DNA from: Frateuria_A sp035695185 | GTDB lineage: Bacteria > Pseudomonadota > Gammaproteobacteria > Xanthomonadales > Rhodanobacteraceae | Direction: 5' to 3' | Assembly (NCBI RefSeq): GCF_035695185.1 | Contig: NZ_DASSES010000105.1 | Span: forward strand, 1-64,000 | DNA length: 64,000 nucleotides | In this document: positions 31,625-42,933 of the stretch, piece by piece | Position numbering within the stretch: position 1 is the first letter of the stretch | Layout of the letters: every line of letters begins with the position of its first letter | Translations under genes and position numbers: made by a program | The notes under the pieces: model-generated | The model's input: the letters and a program-made list of their open reading frames with translations, nothing else | Database searches by the model: none | Told to the model about the DNA's origin: nothing

Positions 31625-32899
31625 ATGGACCCCAACGCCCCCGCGCACATCGGCATCATCGGACTGGGATACGTCGGCCTGCCGCTGGCGGTGGAGTTCG
31701 GGCGGCGCTTCGACACGCTCGGCTACGACATCGACGCCGCGCGCGTGGCGGAACTGCGCGACGGCAACGACCACACGCTGGAGACCTCGCCCGACCAGTT
31801 GCGCGCCGCCACGCGCCTGTCGTTCACCGGGCGCGCCGCGGACCTCGCGCCGTGCAACGTGTACATCGTCACCGTGCCCACGCCCATCGACGAGGCGCAG
31901 CGGCCGGACCTCAAGCCCCTGGAGGCGGCCTGCCGCATGCTCGGCCCGCTGCTGAAGCGCGGCGACCTGGTGGTGTTCGAGTCGACCGTGTACCCGGGCA
32001 CCACCGAGGAAGTCTGCGTGCCGCTGCTGGCCGAGGGATCGGGCCTGGCCTTCAATAACGACTTCTTCTGCGGCTACAGCCCGGAGCGGATCAACCCGGG
32101 CGATCACGCGCGGCGGGTGACCGACATCGTCAAGCTCACCTCCGGCTCGACGCCGGCCGCGGCCGAGCGGGTGGACGCGCTTTACCGCACGATCATCCGC
32201 GCGGGCACGCACAAGACCTCATCGATTCGCGTGGCCGAGTCGGCCAAGGTGATCGAGAACGTGCAGCGCGACGTCAACATCGCCCTGGTCAACGAGCTGG
32301 CGCTGATCTTCCACCGGCTGGGCATCGATACCGAGGAAGTGCTCGCCGCCGCGGGCACCAAATGGAACTTCCTGCCGTTCCGGCCGGGCCTGGTCGGCGG
32401 TCACTGCATCGGCGTGGACCCGTACTACCTGACCCACAAGGCCGAGATCACCGGTTACCACCCCGAGCTGATCCTGGCCGCGCGGCGCATCAACAGCCGC
32501 ATGGGCAGCTACGTGGCCGACCGGGTGATCCGCCTGATGAGCGAGCGGCGCCTGCACATCGTCGATGCGCGCGTGCTGGTGCTGGGCTTCGCCTTCAAGG
32601 AGAACTGCCCGGACCTGCGCAACACGCGGGTGATCGACATCGTGCGCGAGCTGGAATCCTCCGCCGCCCAGGTGGACGTGTACGACCCCTGGGTGGACGC
32701 GGCCGAAGCCGAGCGGGCCTACCGCGTGCGGCTGGTGGAACAGCCGGGCGAGGGCTACGACGCGATCATCGTGGCGGTGGCGCACCGGCAGTTCCAGGAG
32801 CTTGGCGCCGAACGCATCCGCGCGCTGGGCAAGCCGGGGGCGGTGATCTACGACGTCAAGTCGGTGCTGCCGCAGCAAGCTGTCGACGGCCGGTTGTAA
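31625..32899 (+). CDS. tviB: UDP-N-acetylhexosamine C6 dehydrogenase (TviB/WbpA-like)
   Basis: 424-residue NAD-dependent nucleotide-sugar dehydrogenase oxidising C6 of UDP-GlcNAc or UDP-GalNAc to a uronic acid for capsule or O-antigen. N-terminal Rossmann motif IGIIGLGYVGLPLAVEFG, then VPTPID, middle domain AESAKVIENVQRDVNIALVNELA, catalytic Cys261 in GGHCIGVDPYYLTHKAE and C-terminal GFAFKENCPDLRNTRVIDIV. GGHCIGVDPYYL and the length fit the TviB/WbpO branch better than Ugd. It stands alone here, away from other polysaccharide genes apart from the epimerase fragment at the left edge. Confidence 0.88.
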   Translation: MDPNAPAHIGIIGLGYVGLPLAVEFGRRFDTLGYDIDAARVAELRDGNDHTLETSPDQLRAATRLSFTGRAADLAPCNVYIVTVPTPIDEAQRPDLKPLEAACRMLGPLLKRGDLVVFESTVYPGTTEEVCVPLLAEGSGLAFNNDFFCGYSPERINPGDHARRVTDIVKLTSGSTPAAAERVDALYRTIIRAGTHKTSSIRVAESAKVIENVQRDVNIALVNELALIFHRLGIDTEEVLAAAGTKWNFLPFRPGLVGGHCIGVDPYYLTHKAEITGYHPELILAARRINSRMGSYVADRVIRLMSERRLHIVDARVLVLGFAFKENCPDLRNTRVIDIVRELESSAAQVDVYDPWVDAAEAERAYRVRLVEQPGEGYDAIIVAVAHRQFQELGAERIRALGKPGAVIYDVKSVLPQQAVDGRL

Positions 32900-32956
32900 G
32901 CCGCCGACCCCGCACCCGGGCCGTTCCGCCGCGGCGAAAGGACCGGTTCAGTCCGG

Positions 32957-32985
32957 TTGACCTTGAATCGTCTAATCCGTACCAT
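32957..32985 (+). promoter_or_regulatory. Sigma-70 promoter of the suf operon
   Basis: TTGACC at 32957-32962 and TACCAT at 32980-32985 with a 17-nt spacer: five of six and four of six consensus positions. Transcription would start near 32992, about 23 nt before the TTG of the regulator. The overlapping GACCGGTTCAGTCCGGTTGA just upstream contains a short direct repeat (CCGGTT) that could be an operator, but it is not a clear IscR box. Confidence 0.6.
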
Positions 32986-33014
32986 TTTGGTCTGGATTCG
33001 ACGAGGCTTTCCCC

Positions 33015-33466
33015 TTGCTTCGCGTCAGTCGCCTCACCGATTACGCCACGGTGGTGATGACCTGCATTGCCGCCCATCCGCACGACGTGCTCAGCACGGC
33101 GCAGATCGCCGACGAGACGCGGCTGGAAGGGCCGACCGTGAGCAAGCTGCTGAAGTCGCTGGGCCATGCCGGCCTGGTCGAATCGTTCCGCGGCGTCAAC
33201 GGCGGCTACCGGCTGGCGCGACCGGCGCGCGAGATCAGCCTGGCGCAGATCGTCGAGGCGATGGAAGGGCCGATCGGCATGACCGAATGCAGCGTCGAAG
33301 GGCAGTGTGGCCGCGAGTCGCAATGCGGCGTGCGCGGCAGCTGGCGGCGCATCAGCAGCGTGCTGGACAACGCGCTGCGCGCGGTCAGCCTGGCCGACAT
33401 GCTGCAACCGCCGCGCCCGGCGGTGGCCACCGTGGCGCTGAGCGAACTGAAGGGCAGGACCCACGC

Positions 33467-33470
<4 letters not shown>
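33015..33470 (+). CDS. Rrf2/IscR-type regulator of the suf operon
   Basis: 151-residue [2Fe-2S]-type Rrf2 transcription factor. Winged-helix N terminus (RLTDYATVVMTCIAAHP, QIADETRLEGPTVSKLLKSLGHAGLVES, GGYRLAR) and the cluster-binding cysteines Cys92, Cys98 and Cys104, at exactly the E. coli IscR numbering and C-x5-C-x5-C spacing. It is the first gene of the suf operon and should report Fe-S status to the promoter just upstream. The start is TTG with GAGG 7-8 nt upstream; homologues also begin LRVSRLTDYA. Its stop overlaps the GTG of sufB (GTGA). Confidence 0.93.
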
Positions 33471-34941
<1,471 letters not shown>

Positions 34942-34945
<4 letters not shown>

Positions 34946-35361
34946 CCACGGCCGCGACCAGCACGCACCCCGGCGGCACCGACCTGCAGGCCTTGCTGGC
35001 GGGACTGAACCCGCGCCTGCATCCGATGCCGCGGCGGTTCCTGTTCGTTTCGCACGAGAAGGCCGCCGCGCGCCTGCATGAAGCGCTGATGATGTTCCGC
35101 GAGGACGAGGGCGTCACGCTGATCGTCGACCACGACCTGGAAGGCGCCGAAGTGGTCGCCGACCGCCTGCTGTGGGCGCAGATCACGCTCGGCGTCGAAT
35201 CCAGTCTCGACGCGGTCGGCATGATGGCCGCCGTCTCCGCCGCGCTCGCCGCGCGCGGCATCTCCTGCAACCCGGTTTCCGCGTTCCTGCACGACCACGT
35301 GTTCGTGCCCTGGGACCGTCGCGAGGACGCGCTCGACGCGCTCGCGCACCTCTCCGCCTGA
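34942..35361 (+). CDS. ACT-domain protein (DUF2241-like) inside the suf operon
   Basis: 139-residue cytoplasmic protein. LQALLAGLNPRLHPMPRRFLFVSHE, EALMMFREDEGVTLIV, WAQITLGVESSLDAVGMMAAV and SCNPVSAFLHDHVFVPWDRREDALDAL fit the DUF2241/ACT_3 family, paired ACT-like domains that often bind small molecules. The family is widespread, but here the gene sits between sufB and sufC with ATGA overlap to sufB and 10 nt to sufC, so it is part of the operon. A regulatory or ligand-sensing accessory role in cluster assembly is inference from position only. Confidence 0.8.
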
Positions 35362-35371
35362 TGGAAAGACC

Positions 35372-36135
<764 letters not shown>

Positions 36136-36139
<4 letters not shown>

Positions 36140-37437
36140 ACCAGCCGGCCCGCCCGCCGTTCGTCGCCGCCCTGGCCGACGCGCCGCTGCCGGCCAGCGG
36201 CATCGCCTGGCTGGACCAGGCGCGCCGCGAGAACCTCGACGCTTTTGTCGCCGCCGGCCTGCCGGACACGCGGGTGGAGGCATGGAAGTACACCGCGCTG
36301 CGCGCGCTGGCGCAGCGCAGTTTCGTTGCCGGCGATGGGCAGGCGGCCGGGCGTCCGGTCGATCGGGCCGCCCTGGCGCTTCCCGGCGTCGACGGACCCA
36401 CGCTGGTGTTCGTCAACGGCGCGTTCCGGGCGGATCTTTCAGCACTCGATGCCCTGCCGGAAGGGGTGAGCCTGCTACCGCTGTCGCGTGCGCTGACCGA
36501 GGATCCGGAAACGTTGCGCTTCGCCTTGTCGCGGCATTACCGCGAGCCGGGCGACGCGTTCGCGCGGATCAATGGTGCTTTTGCCGCCGACGGTGCGGTG
36601 CTGCGCGTTGCCGACCGGGCCAGGATCGCCACGCCGTTGCGCCTGGTGTTCGTCGGCGCCGCAGCCGATCACGACCTGGCCTGGCACGTGCGCAACCTCG
36701 TCGAGGTGGGCGAGGGCGCCGAGATCACGCTGGTCGAGCAGCACCTGGATGCCGGCGGGCAAGCGCACCTGGGAACCCAGCTTGCCGAACTCACCCTGCG
36801 CGCCGATGCGGTCCTGCACCACGTGGTGCTGCAACAGGCGGGCGCCAGCAGCCTGGTCCGGCGCAGCCACTACCGGCTGGACACGCGCACCCGGGCGCAC
36901 CTGCACGTGCTGGAGCTCGGTGGTGCATTGGCCCGGCATGACCTGTGGGCGGAGCTGGTCGGTGATGCGGCCGCCTTCCACACGCATGGCGCCTTCCTGC
37001 CCGACGGCCGCCAGCACGTGGACACCCAGCTGGCGATCCACCACCGCGCGCGCGACACCGTGTCGTCCTCGACCTGGCGCGGCGTGGCCAGCGGCCGCGG
37101 GCGTGGCGTGTTCCGTGGCGCGATCGTGGTGAACGCCGGTGCCGATGGGGCCGACGCCTCGCTCAACAACAAGAACCTGCTGCTCTCGCCACAGGCCGAG
37201 ATCGACACCAAGCCGGAGCTGGAGATCTACGCCGACGAGGTGAAGGCCGCGCACGGCGCCACGGTCGGCCAGCTCGACGAGCGTGCGCTCTTCTACCTGC
37301 GCTCGCGCGGCATTCCCGGCGCGCAGGCGCGCACGTTGCTGACCTCCGCGTTCGCCCGCGCCCCGTTCGAGTCGCTGCCGCACCAGGCGCTGCGCGAGCA
37401 TATCGACCAGCTGCTGCTGTCCCGGCTTCCCGCGTGA
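36136..37437 (+). CDS. sufD: Fe-S cluster assembly protein SufD
   Basis: 433-residue partner of SufB. EAWKYTALRALAQRSF at the N terminus, a beta-helix core, and the C-terminal KPELEIYADEVKAAHGATVGQLDERALFYLRSRGIPGAQARTLL, in short the ADEVKAAHGATVG and SRGIP motifs of the SufB/D family. The start overlaps sufC (ATGA). A 130-nt gap separates it from sufS. Confidence 0.96.
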
Positions 37438-37569
37438 CTCTGCCTTCCCCGCCGGGCAGCGGACCGCGTCGCGGGCGGGGCCGGGCATGATCCCCTCGCG
37501 GGCAAACCGAACTTTTCTTCACATCCGGCAGGCTAAAACCTCGTGATCCCTTCACAAAACGAGCCACCG

Positions 37570-38823
37570 ATGTCCGCTACCGCCGCCCACGCACATCCGG
37601 CGCCTGCCCTCGACCTCGAGCGGATCCGCGCCGACTTCCCGCTGCTCGCCCGCAGCGTGCATGGCAAGCCGCTGGTCTACCTGGACAACGCCAATACCAG
37701 CCAGAAGCCCGCGGCCGTGATCGAAGCGGTCGATGCGCACTACCGCCTGCACAACGCCAACGTCTCCCGCGCCGTGCACCAGCTGGGCGAGGAGGCGACC
37801 CTCGCCTACGAGGGCGCGCGCGACAAGCTGGCCCGCTTCATCAATGCGCCCTCGCGCAACGAGCTGGTGCTCACCTCCGGCACGACCCAGGCGATCAACC
37901 TGGTCGCCTACAGCTACGCGCTGCCGCAGCTGCAGCCCGGCGACGCCATCCTCACCACGCTGATGGAGCATCACGCCAACATCGTGCCGTGGCAGCTGGT
38001 GGCCGGGCGCAGTGGCGCCACGGTGAAGTTCGCCCCGATCGACGAACGCGGCCAGCTGGACGTGGAGCGCTACGTCGCGATGCTGACCCCCGAGGTGAAG
38101 CTGGCCTGCGTGGCGCACGTGTCGAACGTACTCGGCACCGTGAACCCGGTGCGCGAGATCGCCCGCGAGTGTGCGCGCCGCGGCATCCCGCTGCTGGTCG
38201 ACGGTTCGCAGGCGGTGCCGCACCGTCCGGTCGACGTGCAGGCGCTGGGCTGCGACTTCTACGCCTTCACCGGGCACAAGATGCTCGGCCCGACCGGCAC
38301 CGGCGCACTCTGGGCGCGCCGTGCGCACCTGGATGCGATGCCGCCGTTCTTCGGCGGCGGCGACATGATCCGGCAGGTGCGCGTGGATGGCACCACCTTC
38401 GCCGATCCGCCGCACAAGTTCGAGGCCGGTACGCCCAACATCGCCGGCTTCGTCGGCCTGGGCGCGGCGGTGGACTACTACCACTCGCTGGACCTGGGTG
38501 CGATCCACGCCTGGGAGCAGGAGCTGCTTGCCTACGCCACCGCGCGCCTGCGCGAGGTACCGGGGCTGCGGCTGTTCGGGGAGGCGGCGGAGAAGGAGCC
38601 GGTGATCTCGTTCCTGGTCGAGGGGACGCAGTCGACCGATCTGGCCACGCTGCTGGACCTGGAAGGGGTGGCCGTGCGCTCCGGTCACCACTGCGCCCAT
38701 CCGCTGATGCAGCACTATGGCGTGCCGGCCACGCTGCGCGCCTCGCTGGCCTTCTACAACACCATGGACGAGGTCGACGTGTTCGTCGCGGCGCTGCAGA
38801 AGGTGCGCAAGCTGCTGATGTAG
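37570..38823 (+). CDS. sufS: Cysteine desulfurase SufS
   Basis: 417-residue PLP enzyme (class V, group II) that takes sulfur from cysteine for SufBCD. PLP lysine is Lys237 in FTGHKMLGPTG; LTSGTTQAINLVA and MEHHANIVPW bind cofactor; the persulfide-forming Cys375 is in VRSGHHCAHP. The ATG at 37570 begins just before the conserved IRADFPLL; a GTG nine codons upstream keeps the frame open but has no advantage. It ends the visible suf operon: neither sufE/sufU nor sufA lies downstream, where a minus-strand dehydrogenase begins. Confidence 0.95.
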   Translation: MSATAAHAHPAPALDLERIRADFPLLARSVHGKPLVYLDNANTSQKPAAVIEAVDAHYRLHNANVSRAVHQLGEEATLAYEGARDKLARFINAPSRNELVLTSGTTQAINLVAYSYALPQLQPGDAILTTLMEHHANIVPWQLVAGRSGATVKFAPIDERGQLDVERYVAMLTPEVKLACVAHVSNVLGTVNPVREIARECARRGIPLLVDGSQAVPHRPVDVQALGCDFYAFTGHKMLGPTGTGALWARRAHLDAMPPFFGGGDMIRQVRVDGTTFADPPHKFEAGTPNIAGFVGLGAAVDYYHSLDLGAIHAWEQELLAYATARLREVPGLRLFGEAAEKEPVISFLVEGTQSTDLATLLDLEGVAVRSGHHCAHPLMQHYGVPATLRASLAFYNTMDEVDVFVAALQKVRKLLM

Positions 38824-38863
38824 GCCGGGCCCATCGTCGGCGTGATCGGCGGTGGGCTCACGT

Positions 38864-40180
38864 CTATGGATGTGCCGGGGCCACCCGCCAGACGGTATTG
38901 CCCACGTCATCGGCGACCAGCAGCGCACCATCCCGCGCCACCGCCACGCCAACCGGACGCCCCTGTGCGTGCCCATCGTGGTCGACGAAGCCCGTCAGCA
39001 CGTCCTGCGGCGGGCCGGCGGGCCGGCCGTCGGCGAACGGCACGAAGATCACCCGGTATCCGCTCCGCGGCTTGCGGTTCCATGAGCCGTGCTGGCCGAC
39101 GAAGGCACCGTTGCGGTACCGCGGCATCGACGGGGCGTCGTAGAACGCCAGGCCGAGCGGGGCGGTGTGGGCGCCCAGTGCGTAGTCGGGTACCACGGCC
39201 CGGGCGACCCGTGCCGGGTCCTGCGGGCGCACGCGTTCATCCACGTGTGCGCCGTAGTAGCTGTAGGGCCAGCCGTAGAAGGCGCCCCGGCGCACGGCGG
39301 TCATGTAGTCGGGCACCAGGTCGCTGCCCAGCTCGTCGCGTTCGTTGACCGCCACCCACAGCGCACCGCTCTGCGGCTGCCAGGCCATGCCGACCGGGTT
39401 GCGCAGGCCGGTGGCGTAGGCGCGCGTGGCGCCGGTGGCCGGGTCGATTTCGAGGATGCGCGCGCGATCCCGTTCCACGGCCAGGCCGTTCTCGCCCGCG
39501 TTGCTGTTGGAGCCCACGCTGACGTACAGCCGCCTGCCGTCGGGGCTGGCGACCACGTTCTTGGTCCAGTGGTGATTGATCGCTCCGGCGGGCAGGTCGG
39601 CGACCTTGGCGCCGGCAGCGCCGATGCGCGTCTGGCCTTCGCGGTAGGGGAAGCGCAGGAGCGCGTCGGTGTCGGCCACGTACAGCACCTTCCCGACCAG
39701 TGCCATGCCGAAGGGCGAATGCAGGTGGTCGAGCAGCACGCTGCGGGTCTCGGCCACGCCATCGCCGTCGGCGTCGCGCAGCAGGGTGATGCGGTCGGCG
39801 CTGGGCACGCCGGCACCCGCGCGCCGCTGGATCCGGCGCATGGCCCAGCCCTTCAGTCCCCTGGCGTCTTCCGGTCGCGGCGGCGCGTTGGTCTCGGCCA
39901 CCAGCACGTCGCCGTCGGGCAGCACATAGAGCCAGCGCGGATGGTCCAGGTCGCGCGCGAAGGCCCGCACCGTCAGGCCGGGCGCGGCGATGGGCCGGGC
40001 ACCCGGTCGCCAGCCCCGGGCCGGAGCGATATTCACCGTGGGAAGCAGCGAACGGGCGGGCGGTGGCAGCACCGGGTCGGGACCGATGCCCGCCGCCAGC
40101 GGCAGGCGCGCGCGGACGCCGCAGGCGGTCAGCATCAGCAGGCAGGGAAACAGCCACAGCGGGCGGTGGATCGGTGGCAT
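38864..40180 (-). CDS. PQQ-dependent sugar dehydrogenase-like lipoprotein (L-sorbosone/glucose dehydrogenase fold)
   Basis: 438-residue exported beta-propeller. N-terminal lipobox FPCLLMLTAC (LTA-Cys) predicts lipid anchoring, with GGAGG about 10 nt before the ATG. Propeller motifs include FARDLDHPRWLYVLPDGDVLVAE, HSPFGMALVG, INHHWTKNVVASPDGRRLYVSVGSNSN, YATGLRNPVGMAWQP, and GQHGSWNRKPRSGYRV, all typical of the L-sorbosone dehydrogenase/GDH-like family (PF07995-like). The physiological sugar is unknown and PQQ synthesis genes are not in the window. Convergent with sufS. Confidence 0.88.
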   Translation of the reverse strand: MPPIHRPLWLFPCLLMLTACGVRARLPLAAGIGPDPVLPPPARSLLPTVNIAPARGWRPGARPIAAPGLTVRAFARDLDHPRWLYVLPDGDVLVAETNAPPRPEDARGLKGWAMRRIQRRAGAGVPSADRITLLRDADGDGVAETRSVLLDHLHSPFGMALVGKVLYVADTDALLRFPYREGQTRIGAAGAKVADLPAGAINHHWTKNVVASPDGRRLYVSVGSNSNAGENGLAVERDRARILEIDPATGATRAYATGLRNPVGMAWQPQSGALWVAVNERDELGSDLVPDYMTAVRRGAFYGWPYSYYGAHVDERVRPQDPARVARAVVPDYALGAHTAPLGLAFYDAPSMPRYRNGAFVGQHGSWNRKPRSGYRVIFVPFADGRPAGPPQDVLTGFVDHDGHAQGRPVGVAVARDGALLVADDVGNTVWRVAPAHP

Positions 40181-40290
40181 CCGGGAAACCTCCAGGGAGG
40201 CCCAGTGGAAGCATTCCGGGAGCAAGCCGGCGTGAACCGCGGCCTGTCCCAGGTCATCGTCCCTAGCGTGCCCGTCGCTATCATGTACGC

Positions 40291-40839
40291 ATGACCACGT
40301 CTTCCCAGCCCACCTACCGCATGGCCACCGCGGCCGACATTCCCGCCATCGTCGCCCTGGTCGAATCGGCCTATCGCGGGGAGTCGGGCCGACGCGGATG
40401 GACCACCGAATCGGACCTCCTGGACGGCCAGCGCACCGACGCGGCCGGCGTCGCCGACGCCTTGTCCCGCCCCGGCAGTTGCATCCTGCTGCTGGAGCAC
40501 GACGGGCAACCGCTCGCCAGTTGCCAGCTCGAGCGCAAGGGCGAGGCCGCGTACTTCGGGATGTTCGCGGTCGATCCCGCACGGCAGGCCGGGGGCTTGG
40601 GCAAGCGGCTGCTGGGCGAAGCCGAGCGGCTCGCGCGGGAGGATTGGGGGTGCCGCCTGATGGAAATGACCGTCATCGTGCAGCGCGAGGAACTGATCGC
40701 CTGGTATGAACGCCGCGGCTATCGGCGTACCGGCCAGTTCGCGCCGTTCCCCTACGGCGACGAGCGTTTCGGCATCCCGCGTCGCGGCGACCTGCGCTTC
40801 GAGGTGCTGGTGAAGCGACTGGCCGGGGAGGCGGCATGA
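40291..40839 (+). CDS. GNAT family N-acetyltransferase
   Basis: 182-residue acetyl-CoA-dependent N-acetyltransferase. RMATAADIPAIVALVESAYRGE opens the fold, YFGMFAVDPARQAGGLGKRLLGEAERLA is motif A with the Q/R-x-x-G-x-G/A acetyl-CoA loop, and ELIAWYERRGYRRTGQFAPFPYGDERFG is motif B. Substrate unknown. Its stop overlaps the ATG of the Rieske protein gene (ATGA), so the two are coupled. Confidence 0.88.
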   Translation: MTTSSQPTYRMATAADIPAIVALVESAYRGESGRRGWTTESDLLDGQRTDAAGVADALSRPGSCILLLEHDGQPLASCQLERKGEAAYFGMFAVDPARQAGGLGKRLLGEAERLAREDWGCRLMEMTVIVQREELIAWYERRGYRRTGQFAPFPYGDERFGIPRRGDLRFEVLVKRLAGEAA

Positions 40840-41162
40840 GTCCGGCGGCCGGGGGCTGGGTCCGCGTGTGCCGGCAGGGCGAGTTGCTGCCGGGCGAGTT
40901 CAAGCTGGTCTTCGACGGCGACACGCCGATCGCGGTCTACAACATCGATGGGGCTTACTACGCGATCGAGGACACCTGCACCCATGACGGCGGCGACCTC
41001 GCCGGTGGCGAGGTGTTCGGCTTCGAGGTCGAATGTCCCCGGCATGGTGCTCGCTTCGACGTGCGCACCGGCGCCGTGACCCGTCCGCCGGCGTACGAAC
41101 CGATCGCCAGCTTCCCGGTGCGCGAGGACGAAGGCGCCATCTGGACCCGCGACGACCGCTGA
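40836..41162 (+). CDS. Rieske [2Fe-2S] ferredoxin-like protein
   Basis: 108-residue soluble electron carrier. Cluster motifs DTCTHDGGDL (C-x-H) and VECPRHGARFDVRTG (C-x-x-H) are intact, with the conserved KLVFDGDTPIAVYNIDGAYYAIED before them. It resembles the small non-heme ferredoxins of ring-hydroxylating dioxygenases (NirD/BphF type), but no oxygenase or reductase gene is adjacent. Located about 2 kb past the suf operon that would supply its cluster. Confidence 0.92.
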   Translation: MSPAAGGWVRVCRQGELLPGEFKLVFDGDTPIAVYNIDGAYYAIEDTCTHDGGDLAGGEVFGFEVECPRHGARFDVRTGAVTRPPAYEPIASFPVREDEGAIWTRDDR

Positions 41163-41301
41163 AACGCGCCGCGATTCGAACCTCCTTTCCTCCGCAGGGG
41201 GGGCGGTTTCACGCCCGGCCGGTAGCGAGGACGGGCCAGCGGGCACGGGGCCGGTGCCGGCCCGCGCCGGTTGCAGGAGCCCCCGGATACCGGTCCGCTG
41301 G

Positions 41302-42777
41302 CTAGTCCTCTTCCACCTCGGGCAGCGGCACGGCGAGGTGGCAGGTCAGGCCGCTTTCGCGGTAGTCGATGCTCACCGCGCCGTTGCGCGACGGATTGAG
41401 GCTGCGTTCGATCAGCCGGGTGCCGAAGCCCTTGTGGGTCGGCGGCTGGACCGGCGGGCCGTCGTGTTCGATCCAGTCCAGATGCAGGATGCGCCGGCCG
41501 TTCGTCTCGCCGACGCGCCAGTGGATGCGCACGCCGCCGCCGCATTCCCCCAGGGCGCCGTACTTGATCGCGTTGGTGGCCAGTTCGTGCAGCGCCAGCG
41601 CGAAGGACAACGCGTTCTGTGGCGACAGCCGCACGGGTGGCCCCTCGATCTCGAAGCGCTCGCTGCCCCGGAAGTTGTGCGACTGGGCCATCTGCTCGAC
41701 CAGGTCGCCCAGCAGGGCGCTGTGCCAGTGCTCGCGGGTGAGCACGTCGTGCGCATGCGAGAGCGAGATCAGGCGCGCGTTGAACACCTCGGCCGCGGCC
41801 TCCACCGAGTCCGCGTTGCTGAACGACTGCGCGGCCAGGGACTGCACGATCGCCAGGGTGTTTTTCACCCGGTGGTTGAGCTCGTTGATCATGATCCGCT
41901 GTTGTTGCTCGGCCAGTTTTCGCTCGTGCACGTCCACGATCAGGCCGGCGAAATAGGTCGGTCGGCCGTCCGCCCCGCGTTGGCAGCGCCCGGAGCCTTC
42001 CACCCAGAGGTACTCGTCGCCGGATCTTTGAATGCGGTACTGGCAGCGGTAGGGCAGGCCGCGGCTGACCGTCTCGTGCACGCGCACCTCGACCTCAGGC
42101 AGGTCATGCGGATGGATGCGCTCGAAGAAGCGCTCGATCGGCAGGCCGGCGGCGGCCTCCACCGGGTCGACTGCGAAGATGCGCGCAAGGCGGTGGTCGA
42201 CGACGACCCGGTCGTTCGGCACGTCCCACATCCAGGTACCGAGGACGGCGCCGGCGTCCAGCGCCAGCTCGACCTGCTCGCGTGCGCGATGGTAGGCGCG
42301 CTCGGCCTTCACGCGCGCGGTGGTTTCCACCACGGTGGCGAGGAACCCGCGCGGCACCCCCGCGGCGTCGCGCAGCGGGGTGTAGTCCAGGTCGAGCCAG
42401 ACGTCCTCGGCATGGCCGTTGCGGAACAGGACCAGCGGCTGGTCCTTGTAGGACAGCGCCTGCCCCGCCAGGGTGGCGGCCAGCACGTGCTGGTTGAACT
42501 CCGCTACTTCCGGCCAGGCCGCCAGCACGTTCAGCCCCAGCAGGTAGGGGTGTCGCCCGCCGGCGAATTCCGCATAGGCGTCGTTGTAGATCAACTGCGC
42601 ATCCGGGCCCCACACCATCACCATCGGCAGGTTGGACGACAGGATGAGGTCGACCATGGTGCGCAACGGCTGGGGCCAGGTCGCGATCGGGCCCAGTGCG
42701 GTGGCGCCCCAGTCATGGAGGCGTACCCGTTCTTTCATGCCTGGTTCGTTCGGCGTCCGTTCGCTTTGCTCTTCCAT
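41302..42777 (-). CDS. HWE-family sensor histidine kinase with two PAS domains
   Basis: 491-residue cytoplasmic kinase without membrane segments. Two PAS domains come first (about 35-150, MVMVWGPDAQLIYNDAYAEF; about 175-300, with the PAC end YLWVEGSGRCQ...IVDVHERK). The kinase core has the phospho-acceptor in NELNHRVKNTLAIVQSLA, an N box LHELATNAIKYGAL and the diagnostic W-x-E in HLDWIEHDGPP, placing it in the HWE family. The first PAS region resembles those of bacteriophytochrome-like kinases. No response regulator is adjacent. Start at MEEQSERT. Confidence 0.9.
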   Translation of the reverse strand: MEEQSERTPNEPGMKERVRLHDWGATALGPIATWPQPLRTMVDLILSSNLPMVMVWGPDAQLIYNDAYAEFAGGRHPYLLGLNVLAAWPEVAEFNQHVLAATLAGQALSYKDQPLVLFRNGHAEDVWLDLDYTPLRDAAGVPRGFLATVVETTARVKAERAYHRAREQVELALDAGAVLGTWMWDVPNDRVVVDHRLARIFAVDPVEAAAGLPIERFFERIHPHDLPEVEVRVHETVSRGLPYRCQYRIQRSGDEYLWVEGSGRCQRGADGRPTYFAGLIVDVHERKLAEQQQRIMINELNHRVKNTLAIVQSLAAQSFSNADSVEAAAEVFNARLISLSHAHDVLTREHWHSALLGDLVEQMAQSHNFRGSERFEIEGPPVRLSPQNALSFALALHELATNAIKYGALGECGGGVRIHWRVGETNGRRILHLDWIEHDGPPVQPPTHKGFGTRLIERSLNPSRNGAVSIDYRESGLTCHLAVPLPEVEED

Positions 42778-42933
42778 GGGGTGGCTTTGTTGTTGGTCTT
42801 CCACGTAAGGCGCGCCCGATGCATGGCATGGTTGCGGCCGCCCGGGGGCGCCGGCGGAGGGTCCGCACTGCAAAGCTTAGTGCCCCGGCGCGGCCGTGCG
42901 GTTCCCCGCTGCCGGGAATGTGATGTGGCCGGC

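Noticed and set aside
31625..32899. UDP-glucose 6-dehydrogenase (Ugd)
   Set aside because: The residues around Cys261 and the C-terminal motifs fit N-acetylhexosamine dehydrogenases better; kept as TviB/WbpA-like with moderate certainty about substrate.
38824..38863. Bidirectional terminator between sufS and the sugar dehydrogenase gene
   Set aside because: An imperfect 8-bp stem with a 13-nt loop is present but there is no T-tract on either strand, so it is too weak to call.
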